Of a stretch of DNA of 64,000 nt, positions 18,276 to 27,430 are shown one piece after another (position 1 is the stretch's first letter; the number at the start of each line of letters is the position of its first letter). Location: contig NZ_LXLV01000066.1 of the NCBI RefSeq assembly GCF_001757995.1, positions 62,001-126,000 on the forward strand, in the 5' to 3' direction. Below the pieces are notes generated by a model, which made no database searches, was not told the DNA's origin, and saw only the letters and a list, made by a program, of their open reading frames with translations. Source of the stretch: Bacillus mycoides (lineage in GTDB: Bacteria > Bacillota > Bacilli > Bacillales > Bacillaceae_G). Both the position numbers and the translations under genes were made by a program.

Positions 18276-21200
18276 TTATATTTTCACAACGACATTTTCG
18301 TCACCGACAATTTCACGAAGTGCTCCTAGACATTCTTCACTTGGATGAATCGATAAACTTCGAGATAATTGTACCATTTTATGTTCCTTTTCATAATAAA
18401 TTAGTACTTTCGCAAAACCTGAATAATCAAACAATGTTTTCGTAACTTGATTTACAAGCTTTTTTTCATATTGAGACAGCAATTTCACGTAAACAGATGC
18501 TTCTTTCATTTCTTCATAAACATCCATTTCTTCTAGCGGATATAGTCCATTCACGATCCATTGCAACTTATGATTTCTTTGCTCGATCGTACCATCAACT
18601 AAAACAATTGCACCTTCTTGTAACCTGTCCGAAAAATGTATATACGTTTCTGGAAAAATAACGGCTTCCATTTCATCATTTTGATCACAGAATGTAATAA
18701 ACGCCATCTTTTGCAACTTTTTCGTACGAATAACTTTCACACTTGTTATATATACGATCGCTCTTTGTACTTTTTTCTTATGTCGCATCGCCTGAGCAAG
18801 AGATGGGATTTCTAATTCTTTTCCTAACTCCGCATACTGCGCCGTTGGATAGCTAGATAAATAAAAACCGAGTGCTTCCTTCTCTTTATTTAACTGTTCA
18901 ATAAAGGATAGCTCTTCTCCTTGTACGTATTTTGATTTCGGAACAGCATCCCCTAAATCAAAATCACGTGCAAGATTTGCATACTCCAACGCTCCTTTAA
19001 GACTTTTCCATAACGTCGTCCTCGAAACTCCAAAATCGTCAAAACACCCAGACCAGACAAACGCTTCTAAATTTCGCTCTGTTACAAATTTTGATGGCAT
19101 ACGAAGACAAAACTCAAATAAATCTTCGAACATTTTTTTCTCTCGTTCTTCGAGTAATGCCGTCACGGTAGCCATTCCGATATTCCGAATCGAAAGTAAA
19201 CTATATCGAATCGCATTCCCTTCTATTTGGAAGTTGTAACCACTTCTCTGAAGAGACGGCGGTAAAACATGAAAACCTTTCCGCTTCGTTTCTCGTACAT
19301 ACTGCACAATCTTATCTTCATTTCCAATTGCACTTGATAATAACGCAGTCATAAATTCCAGCGTATAATTTGCTTTTAAATATGCAAGCTGATATCCGAT
19401 CATACTGTAAGCTACAGCGTGACTTCGGTTAAAACCGTAATTCGCAAATCTTACAATTAAATCGTAAATTTGTTCTGAAGATGTCTCGTCGTATCCGTTT
19501 TCCAAACAACCTTGAACAAAATGCTTACGTTCTTGATCTAAAATATCACGATTTTTTTTACTCACTGCACGGCGCAGCAAATCCGCTTCTCCAAGCGAAA
19601 ATCCAGCTAACTTCGATGCGATTTGCATAATTTGTTCTTGGTATACAATTACGCCGTATGTTCTTTCTAAAATCGGCTTTAAATCCGGATGTAAATATTC
19701 AATTCGTCTTTTCCCATGCTTCGATTCAATAAAGGTTGGAATTTGTTCCATCGGTCCTGGTCTGTATAGCGAGTTAACAGCGACTATGTCTTCAAATTCA
19801 TTCGGTTTTAACCCACGAAGTACATTTCGCATACCACCTGATTCAAGCTGGAATACACCTGTTGTATCCCCTCTTCCTAACAATTGAAACGTCTTTTCAT
19901 CTTGCAAAGGTAAATTTCTTATATCAATTTGTTTCCCAGTTTTTTCAACAATAAACTTTATAATATTTTCAAGTAACGTTAAATTACGTAAGCCTAAAAA
20001 GTCCATCTTGAGCAACCCAAGTTCTTCTAATGCATCAGCTGGATATTGCGTAACATAAACATCGTTATGCCCTTCTTGAATTGCTACACTTCCCGTTAAC
20101 GGTTCTTGGCTCATAATCACGCCAGCTGCATGAATAGACGTATGACGCGGTAATCCCTCTACACGTTTTGCAATTTCAAACACACGCTCATGTAACAGAT
20201 TCCCTTGTATAAACTCACGGAGCGATTGCGATTCCTCATATGCATCTTTTAACGTTATACCAAGCTTTGATGGGATAAGTTTTGAAAATATGTCAATATC
20301 TCTTGGCGGGAGCCCCATTACACGAGCAATGTCTCTAATTGCGGCTTTCGCTGCAAGAGTTCCGAACGTTACAATTTGAGCAACACGAAGCTGACCATAT
20401 TTATCTTTCACATATCGAATCATCTCATCACGTCTTATATCTGGAAAATCAATATCAATATCTGGAAGTGTCACACGCTCAGGGTTTAAAAACCTTTCAA
20501 ATAATAATTCATATTCAATCGGATCAATATCTGTAATTTCCAATACGTAAGAAACGAGTGAACCAGCTGCCGATCCACGGCCTGGCCCAGTTAAAATATG
20601 ATTTTCATGTGCATATTTCATAAAGTCCCATACGATGAGGAAATAATCGCTAAATCCCATACGAGAAATAACATTTAATTCATGATCCAAACGTCTTATA
20701 TGCGCTTCTTTCGGTACGCCATATCGTTTTTGCAAGCCCTCTTCACAAACACGGCGCAAGTACATATCACTCGTCTCGTTAGATGGAACAGGAAACTTCG
20801 GTAGTTGATTTACATGGAAAGGAATTTCTACTTGGCAACGTTCCGCGATTGTTATTGTATTTTGAACCGCTTCCTCAGCATGAGAAAATAGTGCTTCCAT
20901 TTCATCTGATGACTTTAAATAATACTGATCCGTTTTCATTCTCGGTCTATCTGGATCAGTCATTTTCGTTCCGCCTTCAACAGATAATAAACATTCATGA
21001 ACAAGTGCGTCACTTTGATTAATATAGCGAACATCATTTGTTGCAACGACTGGAACGTTTACCTTATTAATAAATTCAGGCAGTTTTTCTTGTAAAAGCA
21101 GTTCATCTTGAATCGCATGATGCTGCAAACTTATATAAAAATTGCTGAACATATTTTGATACGTATGAGCTACTTCTTCAGCCTGACTCTCTTTGTCTTC

Positions 21201-21608
21201 TAATAATAGCTGTTCAATCTCTCCGTCTTTCCCTGGTGAAATTGCAATTAATCCTTTCGCATAATGAGCAAGCCACTTCTTCGGAATACCTTCTTTTGAC
21301 TTCGTCATAATGCTGCTAGAAATCTTTAATAAATTTTGATAGCCTATTTCATTCTCAGCAAGTAAGACGAGTGGATAAGACCTTTCTTCTTCTTCACTAA
21401 AAATAGAAGCTGTTAAGCCGATAATAGGCTGTATACCATTTTTCTTGCATGCTTTATAAAACGGAATAACTCCATACATAACATTTTCATCTGTAATAGC
21501 CAGCGATGAAAATCCAAGCTCTTTCGCCCGAATGACAAGCTCATCAATTTTACAAGCACTTTTTAACAAACTAAAAACGGTTTGACATTGTAAATGCACA
21601 AACTTCAC
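18276..21608 (-). CDS. dnaE: DNA polymerase III alpha subunit DnaE
   Basis: Replicative polymerase of the DnaE class, which in Bacillus extends RNA primers on the lagging strand before PolC takes over. 1110 residues: PHP domain (1 to about 205, HLQCQTVFSLL), catalytic palm with the acidic motif PDIDIDFPD and GRGSAAGSLVSY, fingers region with YQEQIMQIA and RRAVSKK, helix-hairpin-helix, and a C-terminal OB fold (about 940-1030). Starts at GTG behind GAGAGGG. Divergent from ytrH. Confidence 0.96.
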   Translation of the reverse strand: MKFVHLQCQTVFSLLKSACKIDELVIRAKELGFSSLAITDENVMYGVIPFYKACKKNGIQPIIGLTASIFSEEEERSYPLVLLAENEIGYQNLLKISSSIMTKSKEGIPKKWLAHYAKGLIAISPGKDGEIEQLLLEDKESQAEEVAHTYQNMFSNFYISLQHHAIQDELLLQEKLPEFINKVNVPVVATNDVRYINQSDALVHECLLSVEGGTKMTDPDRPRMKTDQYYLKSSDEMEALFSHAEEAVQNTITIAERCQVEIPFHVNQLPKFPVPSNETSDMYLRRVCEEGLQKRYGVPKEAHIRRLDHELNVISRMGFSDYFLIVWDFMKYAHENHILTGPGRGSAAGSLVSYVLEITDIDPIEYELLFERFLNPERVTLPDIDIDFPDIRRDEMIRYVKDKYGQLRVAQIVTFGTLAAKAAIRDIARVMGLPPRDIDIFSKLIPSKLGITLKDAYEESQSLREFIQGNLLHERVFEIAKRVEGLPRHTSIHAAGVIMSQEPLTGSVAIQEGHNDVYVTQYPADALEELGLLKMDFLGLRNLTLLENIIKFIVEKTGKQIDIRNLPLQDEKTFQLLGRGDTTGVFQLESGGMRNVLRGLKPNEFEDIVAVNSLYRPGPMEQIPTFIESKHGKRRIEYLHPDLKPILERTYGVIVYQEQIMQIASKLAGFSLGEADLLRRAVSKKNRDILDQERKHFVQGCLENGYDETSSEQIYDLIVRFANYGFNRSHAVAYSMIGYQLAYLKANYTLEFMTALLSSAIGNEDKIVQYVRETKRKGFHVLPPSLQRSGYNFQIEGNAIRYSLLSIRNIGMATVTALLEEREKKMFEDLFEFCLRMPSKFVTERNLEAFVWSGCFDDFGVSRTTLWKSLKGALEYANLARDFDLGDAVPKSKYVQGEELSFIEQLNKEKEALGFYLSSYPTAQYAELGKELEIPSLAQAMRHKKKVQRAIVYITSVKVIRTKKLQKMAFITFCDQNDEMEAVIFPETYIHFSDRLQEGAIVLVDGTIEQRNHKLQWIVNGLYPLEEMDVYEEMKEASVYVKLLSQYEKKLVNQVTKTLFDYSGFAKVLIYYEKEHKMVQLSRSLSIHPSEECLGALREIVGDENVVVKI

Positions 21609-21725
21609 TGTTGTACCCTCTCTTTACCTATGTGACTACTTTTATTATAGGTGATGGGGAAAGCGGAAATCAAAACATACTTCTCATACTTTGTCCATAT
21701 ATATGAAGAAGAAAGGGGAATGACG

Positions 21726-22064
21726 ATGGATGTAAGAGAACATACTTTTTTCTCTCTGCTTATTATTAGTTATTTTATTGCCTTTGGAGTTATACTTGGT
21801 GGTTCATTAATTGGCGGATTTGGTGCATTTCTCATCGGAAAACCAGCTCTAACTTATATTAATCAATTCGCCCAAAATTTAAGAATTTGGGCACTCGTTG
21901 CAGCAATTGGCGGAACGTTCGATACCTTTTATAGCTTTGAAAGAAGCTTCTTTGGCGGAGATATGAAAGATATCGTAAAACAAATTCTCCTTATTTTTTT
22001 TGCAACTGGCGGTATGCAAACTGGTCTTATTATTATTAAATGGCTTACACAGGAACATGTATGA
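21726..22064 (+). CDS. ytrH: Sporulation membrane protein YtrH
   Basis: 112-residue membrane protein with three predicted helices (residues about 11-40, 55-75 and 88-108), needed for efficient sporulation in B. subtilis. Glycine-rich motif GGSLIGGFGAFLIGKPAL. Two ATGs compete: the second (21726, MDVREHTFF) has AAAGGGG at the proper distance, while the first sits one base from it. The stop overlaps the next start (ATGA), so ytrH and ytrI are coupled. Confidence 0.85.
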   Translation: MDVREHTFFSLLIISYFIAFGVILGGSLIGGFGAFLIGKPALTYINQFAQNLRIWALVAAIGGTFDTFYSFERSFFGGDMKDIVKQILLIFFATGGMQTGLIIIKWLTQEHV

Positions 22065-22564
22065 GAGTACCCAGTGCCAATACAGCCAAAAGGTGGTATT
22101 TAGTTTTAGCTGGCGCTGCTGTTGGAGGAGTGTTGAGCTGGTTTATTTTTTTGTACATATACGGTGTTTTTCAAGAAGAACAAGCTAGTAAAATAGCAGA
22201 ACAAAAAGAAATCATCGAAAAACAAGAAGCAAAACTCCACGTCCTTCTCGAAGACCAAGAGAAATTGAACACAGAAAATAAACGGCTCTTAACAATTCAA
22301 GAAATCAAAATAAAAATTATAAATCGAAAAAAATATGATTTAGACAATCTTACACTTGAAAACATGACCACTTCTATCCATAATGATCTCCAGCATCTTT
22401 TAACGAAAAACATTCAAAGCATCGCAAAAAATAAAGACCTGCTCAAAAAAGTCATCGAAAATAAAACGTACAAACATTACGATCGTATATACCGCTTTAA
22501 AGTAGACACAGTCTCTTTTGATACCGTACTTGAAATTAGTATTGATATAGAGAAAGAAAAATAA
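22061..22564 (+). CDS. ytrI: Sporulation membrane protein YtrI
   Basis: 167-residue protein starting MRVPSANTAKRWY. One membrane helix (about 13-35), then a long charged coiled coil (QEEQASKIAEQKEIIEKQEAK) and a small C-terminal domain. Partner of YtrH in sporulation by gene order and family. Start codon overlaps the ytrH stop as ATGA with AGGA seven bases upstream. Confidence 0.83.
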   Translation: MRVPSANTAKRWYLVLAGAAVGGVLSWFIFLYIYGVFQEEQASKIAEQKEIIEKQEAKLHVLLEDQEKLNTENKRLLTIQEIKIKIINRKKYDLDNLTLENMTTSIHNDLQHLLTKNIQSIAKNKDLLKKVIENKTYKHYDRIYRFKVDTVSFDTVLEISIDIEKEK

Positions 22565-22575
22565 CAAAACGCAAC

Positions 22576-22612
22576 GAAAAGAAGGAGGGCTTCTATGCCT
22601 CTCCTTCTTTTC
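22576..22612. terminator. Bidirectional terminator between ytrI and nrnA
   Basis: GAAAAGAAGGAG is perfectly inverted as CTCCTTCTTTTC with A/T-rich flanks on both sides. Confidence 0.82.
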
Positions 22613-22630
22613 ATTGCAACATATAATCGC

Positions 22631-23563
22631 TTATCTACACAGCTCACGTAAATCAGCAAACAGGCGATCCGCTTCTTCCCAAGAAGATGCTTTTGCACCA
22701 GAAGCCATCGGATGTCCTCCGCCATTATATTGCATTGCTAATTTATTAATAACTGGTCCTTTTGAACGAAGACGAACACGAATAACATCGTCTTCTTCTA
22801 AAAATAGAACCCATGCCTTTAATCCATCAATATTACCAAGCGCTCCAACAACAGCAGATGCTTCGGTAGAAAGTACATCAAACTCTTCTAGTACCTCTTT
22901 CGTTAATTTAATGTACGCTGCGCCTTCTTCTACCATTGTAAAGTTTTGTAAAATATAACCATTTAAACGAGCGATCTTTTCTTTTGTCTTATACATTTCA
23001 TTGTATAGATCCGTAAATTTAACATCCATTTCAACAAGCTCACTTACGTAACGAAGTGTTTTCGCTGTTGTATTCGGGAATAAGAAACGACCTGTATCTC
23101 CAACAATACCCGCTAAAATAAGGCGAGCTGCTTCCTTTGAAATCGTTAACCCTTTATCTTTTCCATAACTGTAAAACTCATAAATCATTTCACTTGTAGA
23201 ACTAGCTGCCGTATCCACCCACGTAATATCTCCGTACGGGTCTTCATTCGGATGATGATCAATTTTAATTAACATCTTTCCTTTTGCATAACGCTGATCA
23301 CAAACACGCTCTTGATTTGCTGTATCACAAACAATAACAAGTGCATCTTCATATACACTATCTTCAATATCATCCATTACTCGTAAAAATGATAAAGAAG
23401 GCTCGTTGTACCCAACCATATAAATATTTTTCTCTGGAAACGATTCTTGCAGAATTGTACCAAGTCCGCACTGAGAACCTAACGCATCTGGATCCGGACG
23501 TACATGACGATGAATAATAATTGTATCAAACTCTTTAATTGCTCCTAAAATTTGCTCATGCAT
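22631..23563 (-). CDS. nrnA: Bifunctional oligoribonuclease / pAp phosphatase NrnA
   Basis: DHH/DHHA1 phosphoesterase that degrades 2-5mer RNA (nanoRNA) and dephosphorylates pAp. 310 residues from the ATG preceded by AAAGGAG; the frame is open further upstream but that part is repeat DNA. Motifs: HVRPDPDALGSQ, IVCDTANQERVCD, DHHPNEDPYGD and the DHHA1 glycine motif GGGHPMASGAK. A bcr1-like copy sits 34 bases upstream of the start, within the leader. Confidence 0.93.
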   Translation of the reverse strand: MHEQILGAIKEFDTIIIHRHVRPDPDALGSQCGLGTILQESFPEKNIYMVGYNEPSLSFLRVMDDIEDSVYEDALVIVCDTANQERVCDQRYAKGKMLIKIDHHPNEDPYGDITWVDTAASSTSEMIYEFYSYGKDKGLTISKEAARLILAGIVGDTGRFLFPNTTAKTLRYVSELVEMDVKFTDLYNEMYKTKEKIARLNGYILQNFTMVEEGAAYIKLTKEVLEEFDVLSTEASAVVGALGNIDGLKAWVLFLEEDDVIRVRLRSKGPVINKLAMQYNGGGHPMASGAKASSWEEADRLFADLRELCR

Positions 23564-23596
23564 ATGTATAATCTCCTTTTTATTCAACTTCTTCAT

Positions 23597-23755
23597 TTTA
23601 TTCCGCATTAACGTGTAGTAAGACTCCCGCCTCAAAAGTATTAAAAACAATGGGGCAAAATTAAGTGGGAGCCCAGATGCACGTAAAAGCCTGATTGGTG
23701 AGGGCTAATAATTAGTACGTGGGATCTCCCCATACTAATTAAAGTTTCACTTTAT
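23597..23755 (-). repeat. Divergent bcr1-like copy upstream of nrnA
   Basis: 159 bases bounded by TTTAT at both ends, opposite in orientation to the copies at 24638 and 28528. The sequence has drifted, but hairpin I survives through paired changes: AATTAGTA/TACTAATT instead of AATCAGTG/CACTGATT. It forms the nrnA leader or promoter region. Confidence 0.75.
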
Positions 23756-23878
23756 CCCCCATTATAACGGAAAACATTTCATACATGCGAACAATTGCTT
23801 TATAATAAAAATTAGAAAGTTTAGATTTTTCTTTTTTCTAAATTGTTATTTTTATACCAATCGATGGGAGCGTGTATT

Positions 23879-24184
23879 ATGCCAGTATTCGTCTTTTGTA
23901 TTATCATCTCATTTGTGTTGTACCTCTTCTACAAAACAAAATTCTTGCGTACAAACCGTCCAATGGAGAAAGGTTGGCTCTCAGGAAAATCCGCAATGGC
24001 ACTCGGCTTATTCGTCCTATTCTTTGGGATAAACCAATTCTTTTTAGAACTTTCAACTGCGCGCATTATCGTTGGTGTTTTGTTTATTTTACTTGGCAGT
24101 GCGAGTACATTTAATGGATTCCGTCAATATAAACACTTTCTACCATTAGCAGTCAAAGAAGCCGAATCTTATAAAACAACGTAA
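23879..24184 (+). CDS. ytpI: YtpI family membrane protein
   Basis: 101-residue protein with three hydrophobic helices (about 1-20, 38-58, 63-80), as in B. subtilis YtpI, whose gene is also near nrnA. The start MPVFVFCIIIS is chosen because GGGAG lies nine bases before it. Function unknown. Confidence 0.78.
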   Translation: MPVFVFCIIISFVLYLFYKTKFLRTNRPMEKGWLSGKSAMALGLFVLFFGINQFFLELSTARIIVGVLFILLGSASTFNGFRQYKHFLPLAVKEAESYKTT

Positions 24185-24213
24185 AAAAAGCATCAATATT
24201 GTGATGCTTTTTT
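24184..24213. terminator. Bidirectional terminator after ytpI
   Basis: AAAAAAGCATCA pairs with TGATGCTTTTTT. It serves two converging genes. Confidence 0.85.
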
Positions 24214-24456
24214 ACGTCCCTTAACTTTCAAAATCATATATGCAACAAACGCAGATGGTATATTAAAGAGATTACCTTGCACGTGAAAATGTAATTGCTC
24301 TTCTTCAAAAGACATCTGTTTGTATAGTTCTTGCTGAGATAATCCTGTTCGTTTCTTTTTTTCATTTAATCCTTGTAAGTATAAGTATTGAATTGGTATC
24401 ATCACAAGGAAATAAAAGAGCGCGATACCACCAAAAAAGAGTAATTCTGATGACAT
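24193..24456 (-). CDS. Small membrane protein (DUF3949-like)
   Basis: 87 residues: one N-terminal membrane helix (SSELLFFGGIALFYFLVMIP), a short basic linker (NEKKKRTGLSQQELYKQM), then a second weakly hydrophobic section (LFNIPSAFVAYMILKV). I think this is the DUF3949 group found in the B. cereus lineage, but I cannot confirm it. Start set by AAGGGGG before ATG. Its stop lies inside the shared terminator. Confidence 0.65.
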   Translation of the reverse strand: MSSELLFFGGIALFYFLVMIPIQYLYLQGLNEKKKRTGLSQQELYKQMSFEEEQLHFHVQGNLFNIPSAFVAYMILKVKGRKKASQY

Positions 24457-24637
24457 ATTGCATCCCCCTTCCGACATCCATTATATTACAATCTAATTAT
24501 ATCATAGTATGCAATCTAAATGAATTAATATTCTGTTTTTTCTAATTATACAATTATCTCTCCTTAAATATATCCTGCTACTCCTTTGCTTTCCCGCTAA
24601 AACTCTTCCACATCTTTAGCAACAGCTTCAAAACCCA

Positions 24638-24794
24638 ATAAAGCGAAACTTTAATCAGTGGGGGGTTTGTCCATCCCCCACTGATTATTAGCCTTCACCA
24701 ATCCCGCATTAACGGGCAGTTATCTCCCACCTAACTTCCTCGCATTCGCCGAATTTTGAGGTGGGAGTCTTACTGCCCGTTAATGCGGGATAAA
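24638..24794 (+). mobile_element. bcr1-like repeat, intact copy
   Basis: 157 bases bounded by ATAAA at both ends. Hairpin I is AATCAGTGGGGG/CCCCCACTGATT. Hairpin II has an 18-base perfect outer stem (CCCGCATTAACGGGCAGT inverted) with an inner CTCCCACCT/AGGTGGGAG stem. No coding capacity. The size and ATAAA/TTTAT ends fit the B. cereus-group repeat bcr1. Confidence 0.8.
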
Positions 24795-24798
24795 ACAA

Positions 24799-24839
24799 AA
24801 AAAGATGGAACAAACCAAAGCGATTTGTTCCATCTTTTT
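24799..24839 (-). terminator. ytoI terminator
   Basis: AAAAAGATGGAACAAA pairs perfectly with TTTGTTCCATCTTTTT (16 bases). Confidence 0.88.
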
Positions 24840-26151
24840 ATTTATCGATCAATTGCACCATAAGCAACGCTTTCCCAACGACATTACCTTCATGATGCAC
24901 TTCTACATCAACCTTACCAAATTTACGGCCAATTTCTAATACTTTCGGATGAACCGATACAACATTATCAATTTGAACCGGTTTTACAAAATAAATTGTT
25001 AAGTTCTCAACAATTGAATCGCTCTTCTTCTGCGCACGAATGACGCGGTTTGTTGCTTCTGTCACAATTGTTGTGAATACACCGTAAGATAACGTCCCGA
25101 TTGAATTCGTCATTTGTGGTGTCACTGAAAATTGATATAAATGCTCATTTTTTGCTTCTTTCGGCGTCATAAATTGATTCGTTACAATGTCATCAATCGT
25201 TTCACCAACTTGTGGTTGACGCTGAATCATCTGCAAGGCCTGAAGTACATCTTGACGACTAATGATACCTTGCAATTTATTTCCATCCTCCACAACAGGA
25301 AGTAATTCAATACCTTCCCACACCATCATACGTGCTGCAGCTGCGACAGACATTTTTCCATTTACCGTAATAGGGTGTTTCGTCATCACTTTATCAATCG
25401 GTGTATCTTTCGCAACACCAATCATATCTTTCGAAGTTACGATACCTAACACCTTTTTATTTTCATCCACAATTGGATAGCGTCCATGCATCGTCTCTTC
25501 ATTGTACTCATGCCATTTCTGCACTATGTCACTAGGCTTTAAATATAGTGTTTCTTCAATTGGTGTTAAAATATCTTCAACTAGTACAATTTCTTTCTTA
25601 ATAAGTTGATCATAAATTGCACGGTTAATTAACGTTGCGACCGTAAATGTATCATAACTACTCGAAATAATTGGCAATTTCAATTCATCTGCTAACTTTT
25701 TCACATGCTCTTCTGTATCAAATCCACCTGTAATTAATACAGCAGCCCCTGTTTCTAATGCTAATTGATGTGCGTTCGTACGGTTACCGATAATAAGTAA
25801 GTTACCCGCTTCTGTATAGCGCATCATCGCTTCTAATTTCATAGCCCCAATAACGAATTTATTTAACGTTTTATGTAGTCCTTCTCTGCCCCCAAGTACC
25901 TGGCCATCAACAATGTTAACGACTTCTGCATATGTCAGTTTTTCGATATTCTCTTTCTTCTTTTGCTCAATTCGAATTGTTCCGACACGTTCAATTGTAC
26001 TAACATACCCTTTATTTTCTGCATCTTTAATTGCACGGTAAGCTGTCCCTTCACTTACACTTAAATCTTTCGCAATTTGCCGCACAGAAATTTTATGCCC
26101 TACTGGCAGGCTATTAATATGTTCTAAAATTTGATTATGCTTGGTAGCCAA
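24838..26151 (-). CDS. ytoI: YtoI-like regulator: HTH, DRTGG, two CBS, hotdog
   Basis: 437-residue multidomain protein: N-terminal helix-turn-helix (about 1-60, KISVRQIAKDLSVSEGTAYRAI), DRTGG domain (about 70-185), two CBS domains (about 195-310, with GRYPIVDENKKVLGIVTSKDMIG), and a thioesterase-like hotdog domain at the C-terminus (LTIYFVKPVQIDN...). This domain order is that of B. subtilis YtoI. CBS pairs usually bind adenylyl ligands. I infer a ligand-controlled transcription factor; targets are unknown. Confidence 0.85.
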   Translation of the reverse strand: MATKHNQILEHINSLPVGHKISVRQIAKDLSVSEGTAYRAIKDAENKGYVSTIERVGTIRIEQKKKENIEKLTYAEVVNIVDGQVLGGREGLHKTLNKFVIGAMKLEAMMRYTEAGNLLIIGNRTNAHQLALETGAAVLITGGFDTEEHVKKLADELKLPIISSSYDTFTVATLINRAIYDQLIKKEIVLVEDILTPIEETLYLKPSDIVQKWHEYNEETMHGRYPIVDENKKVLGIVTSKDMIGVAKDTPIDKVMTKHPITVNGKMSVAAAARMMVWEGIELLPVVEDGNKLQGIISRQDVLQALQMIQRQPQVGETIDDIVTNQFMTPKEAKNEHLYQFSVTPQMTNSIGTLSYGVFTTIVTEATNRVIRAQKKSDSIVENLTIYFVKPVQIDNVVSVHPKVLEIGRKFGKVDVEVHHEGNVVGKALLMVQLIDK

Positions 26152-26395
26152 ATGGTTTCACCATACTTTCTTTTCCCTAAATTCTTCATGTGTTGTATTT
26201 TCAGTATACTATATTTTCAAAACTGTTACACTCTCTCTTTGTATACCTGTACTATTTTTTTTATAACAAAATAACCCTTACATTCCACCAGTCATTCCAT
26301 TACAACAATGTAATGCTGTTGTCATCTCGTTCGATAGTTTGTCCACTCGATTCCATATACAATTAAGACAAGAAATGAAACAAAGGAGCGAATAA

Positions 26396-26557
26396 ATGAT
26401 GAAAAAATTTTTAGGAGTTGTAGGTGCTGTATTTTTAGCTTTCGTAGATGGAAAAAAAGTTGCAATGGAGTTGAATGAAACACCCGAACAGCCACTTCCA
26501 AAAAGAAAAGAATCACCAAAACAAGTGCAAACTTTAAAAACTGTACTACACACATAA
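26396..26557 (+). CDS. Small uncharacterised protein (53 aa)
   Basis: Reading frame starting MMKKFLGVVGAVFLAFVDGK behind AAAGGAG (seven bases to the ATG). It has a short hydrophobic N-terminus, then a Pro/Lys-rich tail (PEQPLPKRKESPKQVQ). The tail looks natively disordered. A bidirectional terminator follows the stop directly. Unrecognised. Confidence 0.6.
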   Translation: MMKKFLGVVGAVFLAFVDGKKVAMELNETPEQPLPKRKESPKQVQTLKTVLHT

Positions 26558-26558
26558 A

Positions 26559-26592
26559 AAACCCTTCACTTGTCGTTTCAAATGAAGGGTTT
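26559..26592. terminator. Bidirectional terminator between small gene and ytkL
   Basis: AAACCCTTCA pairs with TGAAGGGTTT, with an extra TT/AA pair in the loop and A/T-rich flanks. Confidence 0.8.
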
Positions 26593-26597
26593 CTCTT

Positions 26598-27281
26598 TTA
26601 TAGTGTAATACTTTCTCCAGCTTCTAATACTTTCCCTGTACAATTTTGTAGCTTTTCTACAAATTGATATGGATCTTGTTCAATAACTGGGAACGTATTG
26701 TAGTGCATCGGTACAACCGTTTTCGCACCAATCCATTTTGCAGCTAAAACAGCATCTTCTGGCCCCATTGTGAAATTATCACCAATTGGTAAAAATGCTA
26801 CATCAATATTATTAAGTTCTCCAATTAACTTCATATCAGAGAACAGTGCAGTATCTCCCGCATGATATACCGTTTTCTCCTCTGCCATAAACAAAATACC
26901 AGCTGGCATACCTGTATATGTAATCGTCTTATTTTCTTCATCAATATAACTAGAGCCGTGGAATGCTTGAGTAAATTTCACTTTTCCGAAGTCAAATTCA
27001 TGTGAACCACCAATATGCATTGGATGTGTATTTACACCTTGCCATCCTAAAAATGTCGCTAGTTCAAACGGCGCTATAACAACTGCATTATTTTTCTTCG
27101 CAAGCTCTACTGTATCTCCAACATGATCACCATGTCCATGAGATAAAAGAATTGCGTCCACATTTACATCTCCAGCTTTTAAATCTGTTGTCGGATTCCC
27201 TGTTAAAAATGGGTCAATTAAAATAACTTTTCCATTCGTTTCAATCTTTACAACTGAATGCCCGTGATACGATACTTTCAT
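26598..27281 (-). CDS. ytkL: UPF0173 metal-dependent hydrolase (YtkL)
   Basis: 227-residue metallo-beta-lactamase-fold protein of the UPF0173 family. The metal-binding signature [12 protein letters not shown] (about 47-58) is intact, and further ligands are visible in [10 protein letters not shown] and PMHYNTFP. No substrate is known. Two adjacent ATGs follow GGGGAGG. I use the second, giving [13 protein letters not shown], the usual family start. Confidence 0.88.
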   Translation of the reverse strand: MKVSYHGHSVVKIETNGKVILIDPFLTGNPTTDLKAGDVNVDAILLSHGHGDHVGDTVELAKKNNAVVIAPFELATFLGWQGVNTHPMHIGGSHEFDFGKVKFTQAFHGSSYIDEENKTITYTGMPAGILFMAEEKTVYHAGDTALFSDMKLIGELNNIDVAFLPIGDNFTMGPEDAVLAAKWIGAKTVVPMHYNTFPVIEQDPYQFVEKLQNCTGKVLEAGESITL

Positions 27282-27430
27282 CATTACATTCCTCCCCTAT
27301 TCACATTCTCACTTTTTATTCTACATGATTTCTCAATTCCCTGTCTTTTCTAACATCTATTTACTTGTCATAACGCTTTCCTCCGATGTAAAGTTATATT
27401 TGTAATTAAATATCTCGGGGGTGCCAATCG

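Noticed and set aside
26278-26555. Two minus-strand frames over the small 53-aa gene
   Set aside because: No ribosome site and a terminator lies in the wrong place for them; the plus-strand frame has AAAGGAG.
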